Notes: generated from the letters alone by a model not told the origin. Shown: positions 26,124-35,228, counted from the first letter of the stretch. The stretch: 64,000 nt of DNA from Ktedonobacter sp. SOSP1-85 (GCF_016587415.1 NZ_BNJI01000003.1:248001-312000); one strand, 5' to 3'. Translations and numbers: made by a program.

Positions 26124-26355
26124 TCCCAAGAAAGCCCTCCCATCCTTACCCCAACCAGTGGCATAAAATACAACTAGTGGTCTAGACGTCTTGACAAGAA
26201 CGCGTTTCAACAGTACAGTTATAAGTATGTATCAGCTTTGTGAAGAAAGGATCTCTTCCAGGCGCCTGGTACACCAACCCCTTTGTAGGGGCAACACGTG
26301 AAACGCCTTCTTTTGTTTCATTCGCTGTTGCCAAGTTTTCAAGGAGGAAAGCTGC

Positions 26356-27870
26356 ATGAATCGTTCACGCAGGATGCTTTTTGTGCTCGCGGCAGGCTTT
26401 TTACTGCTCACCAGCGCGGTGACAGCCGGGCTGATGCAGACCGGCAACGCCGGTCAGGCCCATGCCGCCACGTCTTTTCCCACTTCGTATTTCGCTCCCT
26501 ATCAGGATGTCACCATTGGTGCCTCACTACAGTCGGTTGCCCAGGCAACCGGACAAAAGTATTACACTCTGGCCTTTATTACCGGCAATGGCTGCAACGC
26601 TGACTGGGCCGGTACGATCCCGCTGAATCAGACCAGTATCTACTTGCCCAACCTGGATAGCGATATCAGCTACCTGCGCGCTCAGGGCGGCGATATCATC
26701 ATCTCGTTTGGCGGCGAGGCCGGGCAGGAACTGGCGCAGACCTGTAGCACGGTCAGTTCCTTGCAGGCACAGTACCAGGCCGTCATCAACCAGTATCATG
26801 CAACGCATCTCGATTTCGATATCGAGGGCGGCGAGCAGGGCGACTCAACGACCTATACACGTCGCAACACGGCCCTGGCAGCATTACAGGCCGCCAATCC
26901 TGGCCTGACCATCTCGTTCACACTCCCATCCGCGACTACTGGCCTGCTCAGCGATAGCCTGGGCTTGCTGAATAACGCGGTCTCGCATGGCGTCAACTTC
27001 AACATTGTCAACCTTATGACAATGGACTACGGCTCGCCCGATAGTCAGATGGGGCAGGAATCCATTAACGCGGCCAATGGTCTCCACTCCGAACTACAGA
27101 GCATCTTCCCCTCAAAGAGCTCCAGCCAGCTCTGGGCCATGGTCGGCATCACACCCATGATCGGGCAGAACGATTCTGGGGGCGAGGTCTTTAGCCTGAG
27201 CAATGCCTCGCAGGTGCTCTCATTCGCCCAGACAAATAAGATTGGCGAGCTGGCCTTCTGGGAGGTTCCACGCGATAACGGCAACTGCGCCGGTTCGACG
27301 ACTGCCTCCGATACCTGTAGCGGTATCTCACAGAGCGCCTACGCCTTCACCAATCTCTGGAAGCCCTTCACCAGCGGTAGCAGTGGTGGCGGTAGCACAC
27401 CTACACCTACTCCCACCCAGACAAAGACGCCCACGCCAACGCCTACCCAGACCCAGACGCCTACTCCCACTCCCACGCCTCCAACTGGCGGCAACCTGGT
27501 CAGTAACGCTGGCTTTGAGACGGGCAGCCTCTCCAGCTGGACCTGCCAGGCGGGTGATAGCGTGGTGAGCAGCCCGGTCCACAGTGGCTCACATGCCCTG
27601 GCTATGGTCCCGAGCAGTTCGACCACAGGTGAGTGTGACCAGACCATCAGCGTCCAGCCCAACCACACCTACACTCTGAGTGCCTATGTGGATGGGCCGT
27701 ATGCCTACCTGGGGGTACAAAATGGCGCCAGCAACTGGACCAGCAGTAGCAGCTATACGCTCCTGAGCGTGACCTTCACCACCGGCGCTTCGCAGAGCAG
27801 CGCTACCATCTACGTTCACGGCTGGTACGCCCAGGGCAGCGTCTACGTCGATGATGTCGCCCTTAGTTAG
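26356..27870 (+). CDS. Secreted GH18 chitinase-like enzyme with carbohydrate-binding module
   Basis: 504 residues: signal peptide (about 1-35), a GH18 TIM barrel (about 38-330), a Thr/Pro linker (about 345-375), and a C-terminal CBM4/9-like beta-sandwich (LVSNAGFETGSLSSWTCQAG then YVDDVALS). The GH18 catalytic signature is HLDFDIEGGE, with the acid/base Glu at the end of DxxDxDxE. A conserved FAPYQDV near the start and LAFWEVPRDN near the end fit chitinases of the ChiD/ChiA-like actinobacterial group. It should cut chitin outside the cell. A strong AAGGAGG precedes ATG. Confidence 0.9.
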   Translation: MNRSRRMLFVLAAGFLLLTSAVTAGLMQTGNAGQAHAATSFPTSYFAPYQDVTIGASLQSVAQATGQKYYTLAFITGNGCNADWAGTIPLNQTSIYLPNLDSDISYLRAQGGDIIISFGGEAGQELAQTCSTVSSLQAQYQAVINQYHATHLDFDIEGGEQGDSTTYTRRNTALAALQAANPGLTISFTLPSATTGLLSDSLGLLNNAVSHGVNFNIVNLMTMDYGSPDSQMGQESINAANGLHSELQSIFPSKSSSQLWAMVGITPMIGQNDSGGEVFSLSNASQVLSFAQTNKIGELAFWEVPRDNGNCAGSTTASDTCSGISQSAYAFTNLWKPFTSGSSGGGSTPTPTPTQTKTPTPTPTQTQTPTPTPTPPTGGNLVSNAGFETGSLSSWTCQAGDSVVSSPVHSGSHALAMVPSSSTTGECDQTISVQPNHTYTLSAYVDGPYAYLGVQNGASNWTSSSSYTLLSVTFTTGASQSSATIYVHGWYAQGSVYVDDVALS

Positions 27871-27885
27871 ACTATAGGAAGCAAA

Positions 27886-27960
27886 TTCTCGCCACTGCGT
27901 GGCTCGCTGAAAAAGGTGTGGTGGCGGTCTGGCAGGGCCAGACCGCCACCACACCTTTTT
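27886..27960. repeat. Twin-hairpin palindromic element, copy 2
   Basis: The same 22-base lead as at 5517, including GCCAC-TGC-GTGGC, then a perfect 24-bp stem (27910-27933 with 27937-27960) with loop AGG. The stem ends in TTTTT on the plus strand, so after the chitinase it could act as an intrinsic terminator. The stem sequence differs from copies 1 and 3 but stays fully paired. Confidence 0.88.
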
Positions 27961-28256
27961 TAACTTTGTATTTCTTCTGACGTAAACAAGTAACAGGACA
28001 CAATCCCTGGCCCCACAACGCAAACGGCGCAACAGGAGGCGCGGCCCCCTCCACCCTCTTCGCGACAACGCAAGTAGCTGAGCGAAGCAAACTGTGTATA
28101 TAACTGCTGACATTGAACCCTGGCCTGATGTTGGGCTATAATCAAAGGGGCCAGTTATGTGCTGGCTTCAGAGAGGGAGGGGCATGGTGAACGTGAGGTA
28201 GAAGCTCCCCGCTATATTGATTTACTTCTATATTTTGCGATGGAAAGAGGCTATAC
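27961..28256. other. Spacer before the LLM oxidoreductase, no gene seen
   Basis: About 300 bp beyond the twin hairpin. No open frame with a domain or ribosome site was found. A purine-rich GAGAGGGAGGGGCATGGTGA lies at about 28170, but its frame is short. A promoter for the LLM gene is expected here; no clear -35/-10 pair was identified. Confidence 0.4.
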
Positions 28257-29192
28257 ATGAAATACGGTATCTCGCTTCCCAATGGTTGGACCATGAGCCT
28301 GGTAGGGATTAAAGATCCCGTTGAGGCGTATGAGACAATGACCAATGTGGCGAAGGCCGCAGATGAGACAGGCTTTGAGGCGGTATGGATGGTGGATCAC
28401 TTCCACACAGTTCCTACGCCAACACAGGAGGTCACCTTTGAGAGTTGGATGTCGCTGGCAGCTATCGCACGCGATACCAAGCGCGTGCGCATTGGGCAGA
28501 TCGTGACCTGCAATAGCTACCGCAATCCCGCCCTGCTGGCCAAGATGGCGAGCACGCTGGATGTCCTGAGCCATGGCCGCTTGAACTTCGGCATTGGCGC
28601 GGGCTGGTATGAGCATGAGTATAAGGCATATGGCTATCCCTATCCCGACGCGCCTGAGCGCCTGCGTATGCTACGTGAGGCTCTCCAGGTTATTCACGCC
28701 ATGTGGGAGCAGGAAGAGGCCCATTTCGAAGGTAAGTTTTACCAGGTGCGTGGCGCGATCAACCAACCCAAAGGCGTGCAGAAGCCACATCCTCCCATCC
28801 TCGTCGGTGGTGGCGGCGAGAAGGTTACGCTCAAGCTGGTGGCCCAGTATGGAGACGCCTGCAACGTTAGTGGCGAACTGCCAACCATCAAGCACAAGCT
28901 TGGAGTGCTCAAGCAGCACTGCGAGACGGTGGGACGCGATTATAGCAGCATCTATAACACGACTGGCTCATTCTGCTCCATCGCCGATACTGACGAGGAG
29001 GCCCTGGCCCTGGTCCCCGAAAAGTCCAGGGGCAATCTCAGAGATACCTCCCTCGTGGGTAGCCCCGAGACCATTCGCCAGCGCATCGCGGCCCTGGAGG
29101 AGCTGGGCATTCACGAAATCATTATCGATTTCCCCAGCGCGACCGACCTGACAACGCTTCACCGCTTCGCGCAGGAGTTTATCGCTAAATAA
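28257..29192 (+). CDS. LLM class F420-dependent oxidoreductase
   Basis: 311 residues, luciferase-like TIM barrel. The typical pieces are MVDHFHTVPT, the RVRIGQIVTCNSYRNPALLA stretch (cofactor-side), DVLSHGRLNFGIGAGWYEHE and the PPILVGGGGEK segment. In this subgroup the cofactor is usually F420, so hydride transfer to an unknown substrate is likely. AAAGAGG precedes ATG. The use of F420 fits Chloroflexota. Confidence 0.9.
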   Translation: MKYGISLPNGWTMSLVGIKDPVEAYETMTNVAKAADETGFEAVWMVDHFHTVPTPTQEVTFESWMSLAAIARDTKRVRIGQIVTCNSYRNPALLAKMASTLDVLSHGRLNFGIGAGWYEHEYKAYGYPYPDAPERLRMLREALQVIHAMWEQEEAHFEGKFYQVRGAINQPKGVQKPHPPILVGGGGEKVTLKLVAQYGDACNVSGELPTIKHKLGVLKQHCETVGRDYSSIYNTTGSFCSIADTDEEALALVPEKSRGNLRDTSLVGSPETIRQRIAALEELGIHEIIIDFPSATDLTTLHRFAQEFIAK

Positions 29193-29193
29193 A

Positions 29194-29243
29194 CCCGCTA
29201 CTAGCGTACGCGGCTACTTCTCCAGGGGAGATAGCCGCGTACC
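29194..29243. repeat. Partly decayed GTAGCCGCGTACGCC family palindrome
   Basis: The left arm CCCGCTACTAGCGTACGCGG plus CTACT is complete; the right arm keeps only GATAGCCGCGTACC. It starts one to two bases after the LLM stop. Confidence 0.7.
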
Positions 29244-29283
29244 ATAGAGATATTTGCGTGAACCTATAAAGGCAAATAATGGG

Positions 29284-29835
29284 TTAAGAAAAGTGCATGT
29301 TCAGCCAGTTTGAGAGTTCACAGTTCAAATCAAAGACAACGGTATTTTCGGCGCTATCAGGAACCTCAAATTGCTCAATCACTGGATAAAAACTTTCATC
29401 AACAAGATAATTTCTCTCCCGCGTAGCCAGCACCTGTTGTCTCCTCTTTTCTAGTTCAGCAAGAGGAATCGCAAGATAGACCGTCTCCACCTGATACTGA
29501 TGCTCAAGAGCCGCGTTTCTATATCGATCCCGGAGCCACTTGAGAAAAAGCGTGTCATCCAACACCACATTTATCCCTTGCTTCATAAACTCGTGAAGCA
29601 ACTGGATACACTGATGATGGGTCTTCTCCCATTCCTCAACTGGTTGTAATTGAGACAAATCAAGCCCGCGCTCTCTCATAAGGTCATCGAGGCTAATATA
29701 GTGGCTATGTGTGCGTTCAGCAATGTGTTTAGCCAGGGTGGTCTTCCCCGAAAAGGGAGCGGCCACACACCAGGTACAATGTCCCCATACATCAATCTTT
29801 CCCGCTATATACTCTGAAGTAATTTCTCTAACCAC
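29284..29835 (-). CDS. P-loop NTPase, kinase-like
   Basis: 183 residues. A Walker A motif (VAAPFSGKTTLA) lies near residue 27, and VVLDDTLF is a likely Walker B. The layout (P-loop, then a short helical region with QCIQLLHEFMKQGINVVLDD) is like zeta-toxin-like or nucleoside-kinase-like AAA_33 proteins. The start is a GTG at 29835. It has no visible antitoxin partner. A similar but distinct P-loop protein is at 61827. Confidence 0.65.
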   Translation of the reverse strand: MVREITSEYIAGKIDVWGHCTWCVAAPFSGKTTLAKHIAERTHSHYISLDDLMRERGLDLSQLQPVEEWEKTHHQCIQLLHEFMKQGINVVLDDTLFLKWLRDRYRNAALEHQYQVETVYLAIPLAELEKRRQQVLATRERNYLVDESFYPVIEQFEVPDSAENTVVFDLNCELSNWLNMHFS

Positions 29836-30039
29836 ATCATATGTGATTTTTCATTAGTTGAGCAAATTAGCAAGCAATAAAATGAACAAAAAATTGCGTA
29901 ATAGGATATTATGAGCACAAATGACTTCTAGGAAGATATCAGTTCGCGTCTGAAAGACGCAAAGATGGCTCGCTTTTCCCTTGACTCTCCCCTAAGGGGA
30001 GGATGTAAGCTCTCTTTAGAAGCGGAGGAAGAGAAGATT

Positions 30040-30864
30040 ATGCTCAAGATTGGAGAATTTGCGCGTCTCAGCCAGGTATCGATAAAAACGTTGCGACACT
30101 ATGACGCACTGAACGTGCTGCGGCCAGCGCGGATCTATCCAGAGAGCGGCTACCGCTTGTATGAAATCGGACAACTGGTCGATATGGTGCGTATTCTGGC
30201 GCTCAAAGACTGCGGCTTTACGCTGGAAGAGATCGCACGGTTGCTGCGAACCTACGACACGAAGACGGTTGAGGCACTACTGCACCAGCGGATAGCGGCT
30301 CAGGAGCAACTTGTTGCGGATGAGCAGGCGCGTCTCCAGCGCATGATTGCACGCACACAGCAACTGGCCGACGCTGACCGTGTTCCTCTGTACGATGTCG
30401 CGCTCAAACAGACCGAGCCACTTACGCTGGTTGGTCTCCGCCAGTGCGTCGCGACAACAGCGGAGATCGGCCCTTTCGCGCAAATGGTCATGCGTCATTG
30501 CGAGCAACACGGGGTAGCCTCAAGTGGCCCTCTGATCCATCTCTATTATGATGAGAGTCAACTGGATGAAGGATTTGATCTTTTTGTGGGCATGCCAGTC
30601 ACTGCTTTGCCTCCTTCCCTGGCCGATCTCCGCTGTGAAAGGCTTGTGGGCGGGGAGCAGGTCGCGTGCGTCATTTATCGCGGTGATTATAGAAACATCA
30701 GCAGCGCTTATAGCGCGCTGGATCGCTGGCTCTCGACAAGCAGCTATCGCATAGCGGGACCATGCCGCGAGATTTATCACCTCAATCCAACGCACACAGA
30801 CGATCCGGCGTCCTACATTACCGAAATCCAGTATCCTCTGCTGCCCGCTTGCGATGTGAGCTAA
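30040..30864 (+). CDS. MerR family regulator with GyrI-like effector domain
   Basis: 274 residues from ATG 30040, which follows GCGGAGGAAG; an earlier in-frame ATG at 29965 gives an unrelated N-terminus. The MerR helix-turn-helix is clear (KIGEFARLSQVSIKTLRHYD, then GYRLYEIGQLVDMVRILALK), followed by a coiled-coil dimer helix (residues about 85-115) and a GyrI/BmrR-like effector domain with IYRGDYRNISSAYSALDRWL. Such regulators sense drugs or lipophilic cations. It is followed by the BtrH-like gene 27 bp later, its likely operon partner. Confidence 0.88.
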   Translation: MLKIGEFARLSQVSIKTLRHYDALNVLRPARIYPESGYRLYEIGQLVDMVRILALKDCGFTLEEIARLLRTYDTKTVEALLHQRIAAQEQLVADEQARLQRMIARTQQLADADRVPLYDVALKQTEPLTLVGLRQCVATTAEIGPFAQMVMRHCEQHGVASSGPLIHLYYDESQLDEGFDLFVGMPVTALPPSLADLRCERLVGGEQVACVIYRGDYRNISSAYSALDRWLSTSSYRIAGPCREIYHLNPTHTDDPASYITEIQYPLLPACDVS

Positions 30865-30891
30865 CGTATTCCAGAAACAGGAGAGATTACG

Positions 30892-31821
30892 ATGACACTT
30901 CCACTGGTTCCCTTTGAGGGACGAATGAGCTATTGTCTGATAAAAAGTTTACAGATGGTTCTGGCCCATCAGGGGCATACGTATCCTGTTGAGTGGTTGG
31001 AATGTGTGAGTGGCGAACCATTCGGTTTTGTGTATATTCGCGATAAGCAGAGCTTTTTTGCCGTCGATGGCTATGTATATCATCGCGCAGGCGAACACCT
31101 GCTGCGTACTTTGAATTATAGCTACACCTATACGAGTTCCCAGAATGACGCTGCCGCGCTGGCCAGCCTGGAGGACGCGCTGAAGTTGGGCCCGGTCGTG
31201 GCTGGCATGCTCGATATGGGATATCTCACGTACATACCTAATCATACCCAACTCTATGGCAGCGACCATGCCATTGTGGTGCTGGCTTTGCAGCCCGACG
31301 CGGTGATTGTCCACGATCCAGCAGGCTATGTGGCTACACCTCTCCCGTTGAGCGACTTTCTGGCTGCCTGGCAGCGCGATATCTACACGGGCAAACCCTA
31401 CGGTTTATGGCAGATCGGAGCACAGGGGAAGCCGCCAACTGAGGAAGAGATCTGGGAAAAGACGCTGGCCCACGCCCGCGAGAACGTTGCGTGGGAGGCA
31501 GGAGAACTGTTTCCCGGTGGACCCACGGCCTTCTATGGTCCTACCGCTATGCGTACCCTGGCAGGCGATCTCCAGGCGTGGCCAGAGATTGGCCTGGGGC
31601 CATTGCCATACTTTAGCTGGCAAGTATCGGCACAGCGCTGCCTGGATAGCGCCTTCTTCCTTCGTGAAAAGCTTCCCACAGCCGCAGCCATCCGTTGGGA
31701 AGAGTGCCAGATCTATGGCCAGCTCCAGCACGCATCCGTAGCCAACAAACGAGCTGCCTTGCCTGAATTGCTGGAACGCCTGGCGGAGCGTGAGGAGGAG
31801 TTTATCGCCGCACTTGTTTGA
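30892..31821 (+). CDS. BtrH N-terminal domain / C39-like protein
   Basis: 309 residues. A Cys-His-Asp set is readable in papain-like order: Cys in RMSYCLIKSLQMVL, His in YGSDHAIVVL, Asp in VIVHDPAGY. The first half (about 1-165) is like the BtrH N-terminal domain, an acyl-transfer fold from butirosin synthesis, and the second half (about 180-309) like DUF4872. It probably transfers or hydrolyses an acyl group. A CAGGAGAG site precedes ATG, and it shares a unit with the MerR gene. Confidence 0.75.
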   Translation: MTLPLVPFEGRMSYCLIKSLQMVLAHQGHTYPVEWLECVSGEPFGFVYIRDKQSFFAVDGYVYHRAGEHLLRTLNYSYTYTSSQNDAAALASLEDALKLGPVVAGMLDMGYLTYIPNHTQLYGSDHAIVVLALQPDAVIVHDPAGYVATPLPLSDFLAAWQRDIYTGKPYGLWQIGAQGKPPTEEEIWEKTLAHARENVAWEAGELFPGGPTAFYGPTAMRTLAGDLQAWPEIGLGPLPYFSWQVSAQRCLDSAFFLREKLPTAAAIRWEECQIYGQLQHASVANKRAALPELLERLAEREEEFIAALV

Positions 31822-31885
31822 GCATTGTTGAGGCTCGGGAAGTCCATGCAGACCAGCCAACAATGAGCAGAAGCAGGACAATGAT

Positions 31886-31965
31886 GCTATCATCTTGATA
31901 TATGAGGATGCGGGTTGGTCGCTCTAGAGCGACCAACCCGCATCCTCATATATCAAGATGATAGC
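31886..31965. repeat. 80-bp perfect loop-less palindrome at a duplication edge
   Basis: 31886-31925 is the exact reverse complement of 31926-31965, with the centre at CTCTAGAG. Its right tip overlaps the start codon region of a lost alcohol dehydrogenase gene, of which MKSYH remains at the minus-strand end of the ABM gene. The intact equivalent of this junction is at 36395-36409. Confidence 0.92.
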
Positions 31966-31968
31966 TTT

Positions 31969-32292
31969 TCATGAGACACTCTTTTCTCCTGCAACTTCTT
32001 TTTGCTGATAGAGTAGAAGCTTGCCCAGACCTACTATCTCGGCTGGTCCCTCAGCCAGGGGGAAGAGATGCTTCCCGGCCCATGCGAAGGCCTTTCTATT
32101 GCCTTCTTCGGCTGCCTCCTGTGTCTCAAAGATGCTGATACTCACCGCCTCACCCTCTCCAACCTGAACCACAATAAACTCAATAAACCCTGGCTCATTC
32201 TTGAGAACTGGCACAAAGATATCCTTTGTCTTTTGCGTCAGTGTGTCTATCAAATGTGGCTGGACTTTGATTTTTCGCATCACAGCATACAT
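31969..32292 (-). CDS. Antibiotic biosynthesis monooxygenase (ABM) domain protein, copy 1
   Basis: 107 residues, a small ferredoxin-like fold of the ABM family that often acts as a cofactor-free monooxygenase or haem-degradation relative. The GFIEFIVVQ strand and SISIFETQEAAEEGNRKAF are the family core. It differs from copy 2 (36406-36729) at 6 of 107 residues by direct count. Divergent from a WYL regulator. The stop (TGA) overlaps the ATGA that once began a downstream dehydrogenase. Confidence 0.85.
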   Translation of the reverse strand: MYAVMRKIKVQPHLIDTLTQKTKDIFVPVLKNEPGFIEFIVVQVGEGEAVSISIFETQEAAEEGNRKAFAWAGKHLFPLAEGPAEIVGLGKLLLYQQKEVAGEKSVS

Positions 32293-32407
32293 ATATATCT
32301 TCCTGTTCCTTTCTGATATAGCATTTATCCTTTACATGCTTGATTGTAGCCTGATAAGCTGATAGAATCGTTCCTAATTAAAGGTGCGTTGAGATAGGAG
32401 CAGGAAA

Positions 32408-33376
32408 TTGGTCTATCGCCCAACAGCCCGCGTGCTGACGGTCTTAGAACTTCTCCAGGCGCATAGACGCATGACTGGCGCGGAGCTGGCGCGTCGGCTG
32501 GAGGTGGATATCCGCACGGTTCGCAACTATATCGAGACCCTGGTTGACCTGGGCATTCCTGTGGAGGCTGAACGGGGTCGCTATGGAGCCTACCGCCTGC
32601 GCGCTGGCTATAAGCTTCCCCCATTGATATTTACTGAGGATGAAGCCCTGGCATTGACGCTCTCGCTGCTGGTGGCTCGCCAATCGGGGCTATCGAAAAG
32701 TATTCCCTCTTTTGAGGGGGTGCTGGCCAAGATTGAGCGCGTCCTGCCGAGCGAGACCCGCTCACGCATCCAGGCAGTCGCGCAGACGGTGGCCTTCGAG
32801 AGCGGGACCACATCGGAGGCACCCTCGGGCCTGGCGGTAATGGTCCTCAGTTCAGCGATCCAGGAAGGGCGACGGGTACACCTGCACTATCGCTCGCCGC
32901 GTTCGGAAGTAACGGAACGAGACTTTGATCCCTATGGAGTCGCCTATCACAGAGGCTTCTGGTACACCATCGGCTACTGCCACTTGCGCGAGGGAGAGCG
33001 CCTCTTCCGCCTGGACCGGATCGAGCATATCGAGATGACTACTGAAACCTTTCCCCCACGGATCAACTTTCTCGCTCTAGAAGCGGTGCAACAGGCACTT
33101 GCCTCAGTGCCGAGGGTATGGCAGATCGAGGTAAGACTGGAGGCAACCCTAGATGAGGCCCAACGGCAGACACACATCCCAAAAGCCTTCTTTACGGAGG
33201 TAGCAGGCGGAGTTCTCTTGCGCGTCGAGGTCGAGGATCTGCCCTGGATGGCCCGCTTACTGGCGAGCCTGGACATGTCCTTCACCATCCAGCGCCCAAC
33301 TGAGTTATGCGAGGTATTGCGCCAGCATGCCCACAAACTGGTTAGCTACTCAGAGAGTGAGGAGATGCGCTACTGA
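32408..33376 (+). CDS. WYL-domain transcriptional regulator, copy 1
   Basis: 322 residues. A winged HTH (LTVLELLQAHRRMTGAELAR then VDIRTVRNYIETLVD) is followed by a WYL domain (GRRVHLHYRSPRSEVTERDF then YHRGFWYTIGYC) and a WCX-like C-terminal part. The start is TTG with AGGAG eight bases upstream. It differs from copy 2 at about 15 positions over the shared part and has a different C-terminal tail (SESEEMRY), whose last codon and stop (TACTGA) lie in the palindrome at 33371. It likely controls the divergent ABM gene. Confidence 0.88.
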   Translation: MVYRPTARVLTVLELLQAHRRMTGAELARRLEVDIRTVRNYIETLVDLGIPVEAERGRYGAYRLRAGYKLPPLIFTEDEALALTLSLLVARQSGLSKSIPSFEGVLAKIERVLPSETRSRIQAVAQTVAFESGTTSEAPSGLAVMVLSSAIQEGRRVHLHYRSPRSEVTERDFDPYGVAYHRGFWYTIGYCHLREGERLFRLDRIEHIEMTTETFPPRINFLALEAVQQALASVPRVWQIEVRLEATLDEAQRQTHIPKAFFTEVAGGVLLRVEVEDLPWMARLLASLDMSFTIQRPTELCEVLRQHAHKLVSYSESEEMRY

Positions 33377-33422
33377 TGTACGCGTCTATGCTGCCTGGGC
33401 GGCATAGACGCGTACATCAGTA
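33371..33422. repeat. Palindrome of the TACTGAYGTACGCGTCTA family, copy 1
   Basis: TACTGATGTACGCGTCTATG plus C (33371-33391) pairs with 33402-33422 around a 10-nt loop. The WYL stop codon is inside the left arm. It belongs to the duplicated block; its counterpart is at 37803-37888. Confidence 0.88.
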
Positions 33423-33436
33423 CCTTATCTTTTGTA

Positions 33437-33877
33437 TCAAGCTGACTGTGAAACAGTTCTAGGCCTGCGAGAGGACCATGCAGACCAGCAAGCAACGAGC
33501 AGAATCAGTATAGTGGCTATAAGATTTACAGCGCATTGTATCTGGCACCTTGCGATACCAGCTCGATAGGCATCCGCGAAAGCGACGGACGTAACGGCGT
33601 AGGCATGTGGAGGGGTTTGTTGGACCATCGCGCCCCATTGCTGATACGCGCCATATGCAACAAACAGCGACCAGGCACTGATAGCCACTCCAAGTAAGAA
33701 GCCAATATTCTGCCACTGAGCATATCTTTTAAGTATCAGGTTGACAAACAGAAAGATAACTGCACAAACACAAAGCACACCAGCACTGATGCCCGTTAAA
33801 ATAGACCAGTTACGTAAATCTCCAAAGATATACTCACCTAAGAATAGATTCACGACCGTGCCTAGCCTTTCCAGCAA
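33437..33877 (-). CDS. Small membrane protein of unknown function
   Basis: 146 residues with about four hydrophobic segments (WSILTGISAGVLCVCAVIFL, NIGFLLGVAISAWSLFVAYG, and a C-terminal NLIATILILLVACWSA). No family was recognised. It lies between the first ABM/WYL block and the G1-type peptidase gene. Confidence 0.55.
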   Translation of the reverse strand: MLERLGTVVNLFLGEYIFGDLRNWSILTGISAGVLCVCAVIFLFVNLILKRYAQWQNIGFLLGVAISAWSLFVAYGAYQQWGAMVQQTPPHAYAVTSVAFADAYRAGIARCQIQCAVNLIATILILLVACWSAWSSRRPRTVSQSA

Positions 33878-33921
33878 AAGAAGAGCTAGCTCTTCTTTTG
33901 CTACTACTTACAGTTTTTTCT

Positions 33922-34929
33922 CTAATTAGGTCTATGCCAATTAATGTGGTAGTTGATACCATTACTAATAGGTCCAACATCTGCCATAACCTGACCAGCA
34001 CCATTGGTCATAATATCATAGTCATGATTCCAATTTCCAATGCCTGAATCGTTCATATAACAATTGGAAAAGGCAACGTAATTGAAATTAGCTAATGTAA
34101 TCAAAGCTCCAGTTCCATCATGGGAACGTTCAACTATACATTCACCTGCATCTCCTGCACTAAGCGGCCATCTTTCAGTTCTGGAAATATTTAAGCCGTT
34201 TGTGTCAATGATGTAATAATTATTATCTGACCCTTGGTAATTAGAATCAACTTCAACGTACATGGTCGTACCACAACCATTAGATAATGGAAATGTCTCG
34301 CCAAAATCAAATCCACTCCCCGTATCTTCGATCCAGGCGTAATAAGTTACACTACCATTACCGTCTACAAGAACGTCCGTTCCCGCTTGAACAAGAGGAT
34401 TAGGTGAAACAAAACCTCCCAATCCTACCCAAATACTTGCACGTGAATCTCGCACACTGGTATTCATGCAAGGTAAATTCCAGTTGGCATTCGAGGTTGT
34501 ATAGTAGCCTCGTGATCCGATGGCATAGTTGCCAGCAAATGCTGCTGTACTATGTTGTGTCACATAAGGAGTAATAGCCTTGGAGTACTTATAAGATGCG
34601 TGATGAGCTAAAGTACCAACCACTTTTTGAGGATCGCAGACATGCTTGTCGTGCTTAATCCGATTCGCATTTTTTAGCCATTTTTCTTGTGATTGAGCAT
34701 TTGATGGACGCAATGGCAAGCCATACATTTGCAGTTGGCTATTAGAAAGCGTTGATGGATCAAGACTGTTTGGCGCTTGCAAGCATACAGGTTGTGATTC
34801 GTCGATACTATGAGTATGAGCTAATGCAGTAGCAGGTGACAACGTTGAAAAAATAAATAAAAGAAGCAATGCAGTAGCAAAATAACAAGAAACCTTGAGA
34901 GGCACTCGGTAGACAAGGTCTTTACTCAT
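33922..34929 (-). CDS. Secreted G1 (eqolisin-like) peptidase family protein
   Basis: About 335 residues from ATG 34929. A signal peptide (about 8-38) precedes a propeptide-like region and a beta-sandwich domain. The two eqolisin landmarks are present: a Gln in NPLVQAGTDVLV and a Glu in ECIVERSHDG, matching the Gln-Glu dyad of acid peptidases, with ASIWVGLGGF ahead and YYAWIEDTG between. It is more AT-rich than its neighbours, a possible sign of transfer. Activity is inferred from the two residues. Confidence 0.75.
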   Translation of the reverse strand: MSKDLVYRVPLKVSCYFATALLLLFIFSTLSPATALAHTHSIDESQPVCLQAPNSLDPSTLSNSQLQMYGLPLRPSNAQSQEKWLKNANRIKHDKHVCDPQKVVGTLAHHASYKYSKAITPYVTQHSTAAFAGNYAIGSRGYYTTSNANWNLPCMNTSVRDSRASIWVGLGGFVSPNPLVQAGTDVLVDGNGSVTYYAWIEDTGSGFDFGETFPLSNGCGTTMYVEVDSNYQGSDNNYYIIDTNGLNISRTERWPLSAGDAGECIVERSHDGTGALITLANFNYVAFSNCYMNDSGIGNWNHDYDIMTNGAGQVMADVGPISNGINYHINWHRPN

Positions 34930-35228
34930 GTAGAATGATCCCATCCTTTCTGGATCTTAAGCGTTTAAATTTGTCACTAAAACAAAGAAAGAGCCTAAGC
35001 CGCTTCAATTTCTTCACGCTCTAGTGAAAAGGTCCTTCCTGCTAATTTATAAAGAACACAATGAGAAGATACAGATAGTACATTTGCTGTTAAAAAACAT
35101 ATAGCGGCTTAGCGAGCATAAACTCATCAACATGATGACATATTGCCATGTATAAGTTCAACAATATTTTGTGTTTTTACGTATTAAAAAGATTGCAGTC
35201 TTATTAAACAATGTGGCGACTGGCCTAG
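34930..35228. other. AT-rich spacer before the gene fragment, no gene seen
   Basis: About 300 bp of AT-rich sequence upstream of the G1-type peptidase. No open frame with a domain was found. A promoter for the peptidase is expected here; no confident -10/-35 pair was picked. Confidence 0.35.
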
